Positions 12,571 to 23,386 of a DNA stretch of 30,111 nt are shown here, piece by piece. The position numbers and the translations under genes are program-made. Numbering within the stretch: the stretch's first letter is position 1; each line of letters starts with the position of its first letter. The notes under the pieces are model-generated. The model saw only the letters and a list, made by a program, of their open reading frames with translations. It made no database searches and was not told the origin of the DNA. The stretch covers positions 1-30,111 of the forward strand of contig JAYMTA010000384.1 of assembly GCA_036897625.1 (NCBI GenBank), in the 5' to 3' direction. The stretch comes from Pelargonium cotyledonis. Taxonomy: Eukaryota > Streptophyta > Magnoliopsida > Geraniales > Geraniaceae.

Positions 12571-12900
12571 GGATTCAAGCTTCCTCTGCAAATCTCTATC
12601 ACTCCCCAAAAATGGAGTTCAAATCAATCAATGAATCAATTACAAACGTCAATTACCTGAGCTGAAGTTGTTCATTTACGACAAGCCGTTTTTGTTTTCA
12701 TAACTTTACGACTAGTCGTATGAGTAATTTTTTTAATAGATTTTGTGTCGGTACGGCCCAGCCCAACACGAAGCCCAATAACAAGCCCAATCCCAAGCCC
12801 ATGACGAAACTGAGTAAACCCTAGACGAAAAAGTATTGGATGAGGTCAGCGAGTGTCCTCCACTCCTGACTAGGGTTTTTTTTATAGCAACATCAAATCC
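12571..12900. promoter_or_regulatory. Divergent ZIFL/LARP1 promoter with site II and telo-box motifs
   Basis: The ZIFL (minus) and LARP1 (plus) start codons are 786 bp apart and point away from each other. Five GCCCA cores (site II elements bound by TCP factors) fall within 46 bp at 12756, 12761, 12773, 12785 and 12797. A telo-box AAACCCTAG is at 12816-12824 and its reverse complement CTAGGGTTT at 12870-12878. A TATA-like TTTATAG follows at 12881. In plants this site II plus telo-box pairing is typical of ribosomal-protein and other translation genes in dividing cells. The motifs sit nearer the LARP1 side; any effect on ZIFL is inference. Confidence 0.65.
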
Positions 12901-13356
12901 AATTTTTGCTGTTTTCGCAGTCTCTATATTTTTCTTTCCACTCCTGTTTTTGCTGCTTCCACATCACTAGACCACTCCCATCGGCCAAAACACCTCCAAA
13001 ATTGCTAACACCACCTCTTGATTATATAACGCCCGCTACAATTCTCAAACGCACTTTGTGCTCCCTCATTTATCGATCAATCAGACACAACTGCTGTTGG
13101 CGTCAACTGTCAATCCCTCTCTACACACACCACTCGCCCGAAACCCTAACAGCCGCAAGCCACCAGAGCTCTGAGCTCCGATGATGGCTGCTTAATCTCT
13201 TTTTCTCCCATAAAGTCCCTGTCTTTTTGCTCAAATTACGCCTCTGCCACTGACACTCTCTCCTAGCTGGTCCTTTTCAGTGGCTGGCAGGCTCTTGTTT
13301 TTATTTGGTGTTTTCTCTATCTCTTGTGAATTTGGTATTGCCCAGATCGGAGGAGA
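12901..13356 (+). promoter_or_regulatory. LARP1 5' leader with telo-box and short uORF
   Basis: Pyrimidine-rich likely leader, starting near TCTCTATATTTTTCTTTCC if the TATA-like site at 12881 is used. It holds another telo-box AAACCCTAA at 13141-13149 and a minimal upstream ORF ATGATGGCTGCTTAA (MMAA) at 13181-13195, about 160 nt before the main ATG. The transcription start and any leader intron cannot be fixed from sequence. Confidence 0.5.
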
Positions 13357-16300
13357 ATGGTTATGGCGGAGAATGAGGCTGCCGCCGTTGACGATCAGAA
13401 GGACCTCTCTGCCCCTAGGTCGCCCTGGAAAACTCCCGCGGCCGCCGCCGACGGGAAGTCCACCGATGCTCCGGTCATGGGTGCCGAGTCGTGGCCGGCA
13501 CTGACTGATGCACAACGCCGCTCCAAGACCCAAGATATTGCTGGAAAGCTAGGGGGAGCGGTAGAGCAGGTTGCTGATGGAGCTGCAGCTCCGCCACCAC
13601 AAACACCGGCTGTGCAGGTTTATTAACTTTTTCTTTTTTAATGTTAAAACAATAACTGTTTTTTTATGCTAATTTATGTGCTTTCTTATTATTTATTTTT
13701 GAAATGTGAGCCTCACTGTCATTGTTAATGCAAGTTGTTCTGTATCTGTATTTTTTTTTTGGTAGTGCATGGGTAGGTATTTTCTTCATTTTCAAAAAGA
13801 ATTTGAATCCAAGAAGGCAACTTTAATTAATTTGATATGCCTAGAATACAAATTACTATAATCCTGGCCATGACTGACTAGCTTACTTCTGTATGAACAA
13901 CTGCAAATGCTACATATTTTTTTGAATGTATACAACACATACTGTCTTTTATTTTTTGTTTATGGTTGATATGTGATTGTGATTTGGGCTTTGTTTGTTA
14001 CACATAGGAAGCTGTGTTCCTTGTCCCAGTGCTGAAAATAGCCAGAAAGTGTTCCCCACCCCACAATATGCTGTGTTACTAAGTAGGAAAATCAGTTTTT
14101 TCCCCCTTCTTATAGTGAATTGATATGAACTGGTGGTGATTCTACACAAATTGACTTCTATTTCTAATTTAAGTGATCTCTGCTTGGATCCTTTCTACAT
14201 GTTACTCAAATTAATCAGAAACACTGAACATATGTACAATACAATGTCGCTCCTGGGTAAATGTGACCAATACTTTTGTAGGTAATTCTGTGTGCATTTA
14301 TGTTCAATTACAGAACACCTCATTGAGAAACGATACTCTTCTATAAGCTGGTGTTTTGGTGTTGAGTCATTTTCTCTTCGTAATCAGTTTATCATGTACT
14401 GCGACTGCCAAATAGTAATTATTATTGAGTCTTAAAATTGATACTACTACTGCCATATGTACTGCCATGGAGTTTTGAATGTTAGTTCTTTCCCTCCCTT
14501 CCAGGTTGTTTTTGAAGTTTTATCTCTCCTTCATGTGTATATATATTTATTTTAAAATAAATTCTGGCCGCTTAAAATGATACATGTCATAGCTTTGTTT
14601 TTTAAACTAATATTCTGTTGTGTTTTCTTTCTCTGTCCAGGGATCTTACGTGCAGCAGAAGTTGCATGGGTCTGGAAATCATAATATGTCGCATAAACAT
14701 TCCTCTTCACGTCATCAAAAATCAGGCCCAAAACGTAATCCAAATGGTGCCCCTCCTTTTGCTGTACCGATGCCTTACCATCAACCACCAATGCCACATG
14801 TTTTTCCTGCTATGGTACCCCCTCCACATATGGCAGTTCCTGCTTTTGCATATCCACCTCATCCTGGGCCTTTCCCAGGTGTTGAAACTCCTTTAGGTAA
14901 ATCTGGATCTGAGACACCCATGCAAGCTTTTGTTGCACCAGTCCATGGTATTGATGCCAGCAGAAATGTTCCCCATCCATCTCGTGGTGACCTCAATACT
15001 TATCCTGTCAACTTCAATAACAGAAGACCTAATATGCAAGAACCTGGTGGCCCAGTGAATCATGGCTGGCATCAGAGACCATTCAATCCCAAAGACAACA
15101 TCCACATGCAACAGGGTTTTGGACCAATGCCCTTTATAAGGCCTCCGTTCTTTGGTCCAGGTCCTGGCTTCATGGTTGGTCCAAGCTTCCCAGGTAATTG
15201 TTAACCCCATATATGCGTTTCTTGTTTGCTGACCACTTTTCTTTCCTGCTGCTCAAATTCTGCCTTCTTTATTAGCTTTTTTTGTTGTTGTTGTCAGTTT
15301 GACATTATGGTATGTGCTGTACTTTTTTTTTTAAAAAATTTATTTTGCTGAATGCTGACCAAAATGAAGTATATCCATGATGCAGGGCCTGTATGTTATG
15401 TTCCTATTCCACCTCCAGGCTCTATCAGGGGACCACTGCCCCCACGCCATATTTCATATCCTATGAATCCTGGGCCACCTGTGATCCCCTCAGAAATATC
15501 ATCTTTAAAGGCAGAAATAGTGAAACAAGTTGAGTACTATTTCAGGTAAGTCATTTGAGGAATAAATGCATGATGCTTGTTCCTTTTGTCCGACAATCTG
15601 TTTGTGAACCTTGAGTCAACATGAAGAACTGAGCCATAGTCCTTGAATCACCCCAACTAGATGATATTACTTTGCGCTATGGCAGCATTTGTAATTAATA
15701 CTGCTTGATGTTGTCTTATAAGGTGAAAATGCGTAACAATATGTATTTCTGGTTGATATAATGCGTTTTGTTTTTCTCGTCATTGGCTGGCTTTATTTTT
15801 TTCTGTTTAGAAACTTATTGGAATCTGGAGTTAGTCATTGTGATAACTAGTTTTTCATAACAAATGAATAGCTTGACTTGATAGGTTGTGTTCTTGATAT
15901 TTTGATTTCGTAACCCTCTTTGGCAGTGATGAAAATCTGAAGACTGACCATTTCCTTATTTCCATAATGGATGACCAAGGATGGGTTCCAATATCCATTA
16001 TTGCTGACTTTAAAAGGGTACGCTTCTGTGTAATATTGTACACCTATTATCCTAGATTATCCCAATTTTATATGCTAGTGTTATTACTGCTAATAATTCT
16101 GTACTCTGCTTTGTTCCCACTTACTACGCTATAACATAATCAGTTTACTTTTTCTTCATGAAATTTGTTAGTTGTTACCTTTATTCGTGGCTAGAGATAA
16201 TGAAACTTCTGACACTTGTTATTGCTTAATGTTATGATTGACAGCTTAAGAAATTGAGTACAGACATTGCTTATATTCTTGATGCACTGCAAAATTCTAC

Positions 16301-19300
16301 TACAGTTGAAGTTCAGGTATATTAACTATATGATTCTCTGTTCATCTTTGTTACATGGTGTTTCAATATATGTATGATAGCTGGGATAGAGATTATTTAA
16401 CCATCACTTAAATTTGTGTTTTAATTTAACAAATCAGTTTATAATTTTATATATGTGCTCTAGGATGTGCAAATCTCTGCAAATAATAAAATATAAGTGA
16501 TCCTATAGTTGCTATTTCTTACAAAAAGATTATATGGGTGATAAATTATAATCTTTTGATGAATTATTTTGACTTTTCTATATTCCTTCATCATCCTGGG
16601 TTGTATTGTTTGTTTTAGCAAGCTTGAAAGAACAATTTTGTTATGGCCAAATAATCAAGATTTTTCATAACTAAACTATGTTAATTAGATTCTATTCTTC
16701 CATATGATTTTCTTTGCTCCAGTTTTACCTCAGTTCAGTTGACAGCTTGTTCTTGCAAATTGATTATTGGAAAATTGTGTTAGTGTCCTTGTAAGAAAAT
16801 GTGAGAGAATTCAGGAATGAGGAACTAAAATGGGTTGGGGTAGGCATAAGCCAACATGGGAAGAAATAGCAACAAAAGATATGATGATACATGACTTAAT
16901 GAGAAGAAAACATTAGATAGGATGGAGTGGAGATGGAGAATATGAGCAGAAGAACTCTAGAAATTTTGCTGAATGATCCCTGTGACTCGATTATTCAGGA
17001 AATGACTTGATTAATGTTGTCGTTTTGTAACTTTTGTTGAGTTCTATGAATAAATTTTGAGTTAAGCATTTTTGCTGACCATTTATTTTCCTGTTTCAAG
17101 TATTCTAAATTTGCAAATTTTACAATTACTAACGAATTGGTATCCTTTTCTTTGTTTTCCCAGCTATTTGTATGTAAATTTGTCTAATCATTCTGTAAGT
17201 TTAAATAAATTTGATAACCACAAATATTTTCTTATTGTTATTTTGTGGTCACCATTTTAATTTTAATGTAGGAGAAGAGGTGGGAGGGGGCTTATGTAGA
17301 CTATTACAATGTTATAGCAGCTCATAGAAAGGCTGCAGTATATAGTCCCAATACGTAAATTGTATTATAAAACAAAGTTGAGACTTAAATCTTCAAGTGT
17401 CATGTCGACAAGTTGTAGTCCTTTGTCTAATTTTTTTCTGTTGGTATCAAATGCCTTCTCTTCATTCTGATTTGGGTTTTATTTCTGCAGGGTGACAAGC
17501 TACGAAAACTTGATGAATGGTCAAAGTGGATTCCAGCTTCAAAAGAGCATGCATTGTCTAAAGTGCAGACTTCCCAGGACGAAGCTGTTGCTGTTGAGAA
17601 TCTTGATGCTAACAAAGATGATATTAAGGGCACCTTTGGAGGAAATCTGGACAGTTCACCACATATTGAGAATTCACCTTCCAATAAAGACACTTCAGCA
17701 GTGTCATGTAATGGTAGCAAAGAAAATGATGGTAAGAATTTTCTCTCGAGTGGTAGAACACAGAGTGTCAATTTTTTTGATGCAAGTGGGCACTCAGTTA
17801 AAGAATCGAAAGCCAGGGTGTCTGGTCGTGGCATCAGTTATCTTTCTTCTTCCCTTAACTATTCAAAAGGAATTGAGTCTGCAAGACACACTGATCATGA
17901 GACTGAAGACACAAAGGTGTCTACTGATGTGACTGCACATGACCATGCTGGCTTGTCCAATGATTTTGCACAAACATTTCTGCTCGATGAAGAGCTAGAG
18001 ATTGAGCGGAAAACATCAAAAAAGGATGATTTATCTTCTGTTAGCAGGTATCTCATGTTTACGCTAGATCCATTTGTCTTAAAAGTAGATTTTAGTGACT
18101 GCCTTTTGTTTCAAGCAAATAACTATTTTTTGGATTGCAGTAATGTTCAGAATTTTTAAGTTTAATTGGTTTTAATTCTTCAACAACTATAAAGTTTCAT
18201 GTATCCATACTGTCTATTTTGCCACTGTACAACATTTTCAACTTGTTGCTATGTTAGTGGTATTCTTTCAGAGTTGTTTTAGAAGATACTAGTTTCTTTG
18301 TAGTAGAACCTGTGCCGTATAGTTCGTTTTTCTACTAAGAATTTTCTGCTAAGTGTTTGTCATTTTATCCGAGAAATAAATTTCATATGCCTTGAGTACT
18401 TTCTCCATTGGTAGTCTTTTGCATTGTCTTTAATTTTTCAAATCTCAGTAAGATATTTTTCATTTCAGAAATTTAGATGTTTGAAAATAGATGTTCTTTA
18501 TAAGTAGAAATGTTCCCTAATAAAATTGCTTTTAAAAAATTTCTGGTTGAAACTACCGTTAACTGATTTTGTTCAGTATGACTTCCATATTGAGTCTCAT
18601 TTTATTAGGTTCAACTTTATGCTGGCATACAGACTTTACTATCATGGATTGTTTGTCTTATTGATATATTTAACTTGCTAATGTGTGTGGCTTTTTTTAT
18701 TGACAACATTTCAAAAGGATTGGTGATGAAGATGAGGAGATGACTGTCAATGATCAGGATGTTCAGAGACTTGTGATTGTGACTCGGGTATTTATGCAGA
18801 GCAGTTTATTTATATTATATCAAAGTTAAATACTACTTATATTATGGATTTATATCATGCATCCATTTGTACATTGTTCAAATTCTGTATAAACATCACA
18901 GTTTTCTTAAAGCAGCATTTACATGAAGGGTATTTTTTGTGCAAACTGGTCGTTATTGACTTAGGAATTTTCTTTTATATATACTTTACAAATGTGAATA
19001 TTATATATATGCCAATACCAGATATAGTCGAAGTAGGGTAGCTAGTGAAATTCTTGAGAAATTTGTCACCGAGAAGGATTTGGGTCTTCAGTCCTTAACA
19101 AGCTACAAGTTCGTCATTGAAATGTTAGTTAATTCTTTCTCCGAGGGACTTTTAGAGATTACTGAAACTACTACAGAGAATAGCTTATTGTACAGATGGT
19201 TTTGGATTGTGGACCAACCCCTTACCGGTTTCGGTATGTTCTTCAAAGTAAAGGCGTAAACTTGAAATGACACGGTTATGGATCTAGATCATTCTCTTTT

Positions 19301-22300
19301 CTTTATAATTATCTTGAGTACTGATGACAGTCCCATCCATTGTTGGAAGAGATTAGAACATTATCTGCATTTTGCCCTACATCTGATATGAAAGATACAA
19401 GAATTTAACTGACATACCAAATGAAATAATAAGATATGGTTGAGTTTGACTATCGATGGTCTAGAAGGAACACTCAAATGATTCTTTGTTTGTCATTCAG
19501 AATAACGGGGGAAGTGATGGACCTAAAGCAGGTGGAAATGAATCAAATTCCATTTCCAAGGAACTTGCTTCAACTATAAATGATGGTCTTTACTTTTATG
19601 AACAAGTAAGCTGAGGGGCCTGAAGCACTCACTATGTTTCTTACTATTGTTAATATTCTTAATTACAAGTCCATTTAAACCCTCTTTTCAGGAACTGAGA
19701 ACTAAGCGATCTAATCGTAGAAAGAACAACTCCAGTTTTGAGAATAGAGATGGAATCTTAAAATCTTCAGTCGGTGCCCAGGGGCTATCAAATTCGAAAG
19801 CAAATGAAAATTCTCTTGGCAGCAGTTGCTCTGAAGAGTCTGGAAGTACTAATTCCCGTAGGAAGCAACACAAAGGCTTTCCAAAGCAACAGTCATCCTA
19901 CAAACAGAGATTCTTTTCCAGCAACTATAGGAATCATGGAACTGGTCGTAACTCTCTTGGAGTTATATCAGAAAGTCCACCAAGTGATTCAGTTGGATTT
20001 TTCTTTAGTTCTACACCACCTGATAATCATGGGTGAGTGAGGTTTATTGTTTGTAGAAATACTCGTCGTGTGAACAAAGTGTTGTTTCATTAGTTCTTTG
20101 GGTCTACATTCACAGATCTTATTTTCAATGTTACAGCTTGAGGTCTTCAAGATTAAGTGTCTCACCACACGGGTTTCTATCAGGCAGTAGCCCACCTGTG
20201 GGTTCTATGCCAAAGTCATTTCCACCTTTTCAGCACCCTAGTCATCAGTTATTGGAAGAAAATGGGTTTAAACAGCAAAAGTAAGCCGATATCGAGAGAA
20301 ACAGAATGCTATCCTTTATTTGATAAATGTCTGATATGATTACTCTTTCCATTAGGTACTTGAAGTTTCAAAAGCGGTGCCTTAATGACAGAAAGAAGAT
20401 GGGTATAGGCTGCAGTGAGGTGGACCATTCCTTCATACCAACTCTCTCATAGCCAGTTTCATCTGGCATACTAATATTTTATATTTTCATGTGTGTGTAT
20501 GTGTGTGCGCTCTTGTTCCTCCATGCTAGAATCGTTTACTTTGGATATGATAGTACATACAGTTACACATGGACATGGTCCGTAAAATGACCACATGGAA
20601 TAGATCAATAGCGATTCACTGCACCTAGATATAGTATTTATCATTACCCTATATTTGGCGGTCTATATTTTGTTCTATCTAGGTGGTAATATCAATTCCT
20701 TGGAAGGGTTTGTGACATATTTGCAGGTGACCAAATGGGGATGCATAAGTGTTTTATCAAATAGATAATTGTTTGAATTTGATTTCTCGTCTCTGTTTTA
20801 ATCTCTCTACCTTTTTTTTTTGTTTTGTCTCAATGCATGAATGCTAATGTACTTTTATTTTTGCTAGTTAAATATCTGCCTTTATACCCTTGCGTGCAGG
20901 AAATGAATACACTATACCGGTTTTGGTCCTATTTCCTTAGAGACTTGTTTGTCCCTTCTATGTATAATGACTTCCGGAAATATGCACTGGAGGATGCAGC
21001 TGCTAATTATAATTATGGAATAGAGTGCCTTTTCAGGTTTTATAGGTATTACCAATGTACTTTTTGCCATTCATTATTTTGTTTCCATGCCCCGTATTGC
21101 CTGAAAAGGATTAAGCTTTGTTTTGACAGGTACTTGGAAGACTGTTTCTCCCGTTAATTGGAAGTACACATAATGCGCTTTTACTGTGAGATGAACTCAT
21201 CTTAATTCATTAATCTTTCTAATTTTACTATTTCAGTTATGGTTTGGAGAAGGAATTCAGTGAGGACCTGTACGCGGACTTTGAAGAGCTAACGCTTGAC
21301 TTCTACCTTAAAGGCAATCTCTACGGCCTCGAAAAATACTGGTAAGTATCTTATATAGTTTTGGGCACCCTTTCTATATTAATGTGTGCACACACACTCT
21401 GGCTGCTATCAGACTTTTTTTGAATGTTTTGCTTAAACCATATGAAGTACTCATATGGTGTTGTGAATTAGTTGAGATTGAGAATATGGGTGGTGTAATT
21501 TTGAACTTGTGTTAATATGGGTTAATAAGGCATGGAATTTGTCAAATTAGATTAAATTACATATTGTAGGAATATCAAACTTCACTCATTCTGACTTGTG
21601 AAAATCTCTAGAATAGGCTTGGGCATTTGCTTATCCTTCACCATATACAATGTCAATAGTTGAAGGTATTGGTTGGCTGGTTATGCTTTGTGGTGGAAAG
21701 TAGAAAGCTTCCCCTCTTTATGTAGAACTCAGTTGTACACTTGTACATGTGTACCTCCATTCCCATGAAGACTTGAATGGGTGGCATGAGAGATGGGAAT
21801 GGGGACCCTAGTTTAGGGTAGGACAATCGAAAAGAAGTGTTGACAATGTACAACTTTTTCAACATATACAAGAGTTATATTAAAAGGACTAGAACTGATT
21901 TGGAATTTGCATCACTAGATACAAGGGGATGAGAAGCACGAAATAAGGATAAAATCACTAGTTACGACAGAGGAAATCTTGAATGCGTACTTAGTTTATG
22001 ATCTTATTTGTTACTTATTAGTGGAGCATCATTAACTTAGCTTGGTATCTGTAGAATGTACTTTAAACTTCTTTATCTACCATCAAAACTCGCTCGTTAT
22101 CTAAAATGCATCCATGAGGGTCTTCCTACAAGTTAGATGTTTTTGTTTTTTGGTGGCAGGGCATTCCACCATTATCGTGGGCGACATGAGCAAAAAGAGC
22201 CGCTAAAGAAGCATCCAGAATTGGATAGGTTGCTCAGGGAAGAATTCCGTAGCTTGGAAGATTTCCGCGCCAAAGAGAAAAGTGTTGCTGTGAAAGAGGA

Positions 22301-22310
22301 CAACCATTAG
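13357..22310 (+). CDS. LARP1: La-related protein 1 (LARP1), 14 exons
   Basis: Cytoplasmic RNA-binding protein. In plants and animals LARP1 controls stability and translation of mRNAs, including 5'-TOP (ribosomal protein) messages, and in Arabidopsis heat-triggered mRNA decay with XRN4. Exons: 13357-13617, 14641-15193, 15386-15545, 15927-16017, 16245-16316, 17491-18047, 18718-18787, 19501-19605, 19692-20032, 20137-20280, 20356-20419, 20900-21045, 21237-21341, 22160-22310, in frame to 939 residues. The N-terminus carries the plant LARP1 motif [12 protein letters not shown]. Exon 2 is a Pro/Gly/His-rich low-complexity tract. The La motif spans about residues 305-400 ([17 protein letters not shown], then [20 protein letters not shown]). 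An acidic/Ser-rich linker follows, with [15 protein letters not shown] at the end of exon 9. Three DM15 repeats fill about residues 785-910 ([55 protein letters not shown]). No RRM follows the La motif, as expected for LARP1. An alternative start two codons downstream (13363) is possible. Confidence 0.96.
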
Positions 22311-23386
22311 CCATCCGTTGCATGGTTATGACCTCAAGTGGCATCGAAATGAGCACACTAACAATTTTGAAAAATCAATTGACAGCTTGACAAGATATAG
22401 AGGGTGGAGTTGGCAGCCTAATTTTGGTTTGAGGCATGGCATGGCATGAATGAAAAGTACGGGTTTTGTATATTGCATATTATGGGGTTGATTACACCTT
22501 GTGAGGGCTGCTGACTTTTGAGTTCTCCTTTGTCGGGCTTCCAGGTGTGTATTCTTGAAGTCGTCTTGCAAGCTTGGAGAGGTGTCTATTTTCTTTAAAA
22601 TCATTTTATCGACCTCTATGGATTGTAGTCTGTACATAACAAAACAAAACCAAAAAAAAAAAACAACAGAATTTTGTACTTTGGATTTTCTGAACAATAA
22701 GAGTTTGAAGATTAAATCTAGTCTCGTTGGTTTTATAATTTAATATGCTATTGATTTTATTTGTTCTTTGTTATGTATGTGTATATTATTGAATGATCAA
22801 ATTGTTTCTTGCTGTGATGATGCTGCTTGCACCAATGTTTCATGATAGAACGATCGCTACTCATATCTTGATTTTGCTATTTAAATCAAAATCTTTAGCT
22901 TGAAATGTTATCAGCTTCAACTTTCAAGCATTCCACTTATTTTCCACTCAAGTTTTCTGTTATTAGCTTTGAAAGGGATATGTATTTTCAGAAACTCCGC
23001 TTTCAATTGAGAAGCGTCTGCTTTAGTTAGGGGTGTAATCAAGCTGAATCAAGCCTGAAAAATCAGGGGCTCAGCTTGGCTCGACACTTTTGTACTCGGC
23101 TCAAGCTCGAATGAGCGTATAAAAATCCACATGGAGTGCACAAAGAAAACACAAAATTCCATATTTGTCTTCCGAATTCATCCATATTCATTTTCCTATG
23201 TAAAGTCCCCTTTACGAGCAGGACAAAAATGGACAAGGCTTGGCTTACTACAAAAATGAAGACTTCTCATGTCAAAACAACCCCTCACTGGGCTACAACT
23301 AGTAAAGGCAAAATGGGTCCTTGACTCCCTTCTATCTAAAAGTCTGAACATCTACTAATACGCATAAAGAAACCGGGGTGTGACAA
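22311..23386. other. Convergent spacer: LARP1 and AGO4-like 3' ends
   Basis: The LARP1 3' UTR probably runs to about 22700 (an AATAA-like signal at 22696), with an A-rich run near 22650. Beyond it, 23029-23110 holds GGGGTGTAATCAAGC and CAGCTTGGCTCGA-like phrases, a repeat style widespread in plant intergenic DNA. The last part would be the 3' UTR of the minus-strand Argonaute gene. No additional gene is seen. Confidence 0.5.

Noticed and set aside
12568..12609. Longer N-terminus for ZIFL starting at 12609
   Set aside because: That codon is TTG, not ATG; the first in-frame ATG, at 12570, gives the family-type N-terminus.
12906..13184. Open frame in the LARP1 leader
   Set aside because: It begins with TTG, has no domain and lies in the predicted 5' UTR.
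14893..15210. Minus-strand frame opposite LARP1 exon 2
   Set aside because: A shadow of the Pro/Gly-rich LARP1 coding exon with no recognisable domain.
18844..19041. ATG frame inside LARP1 intron 7
   Set aside because: AT-rich hydrophobic frame between good splice sites, with no similarity; exons 7 and 8 join in phase without it.
20482..20510. TG-rich stretch in LARP1 intron 11
   Set aside because: Ordinary short microsatellite with no sign of function.
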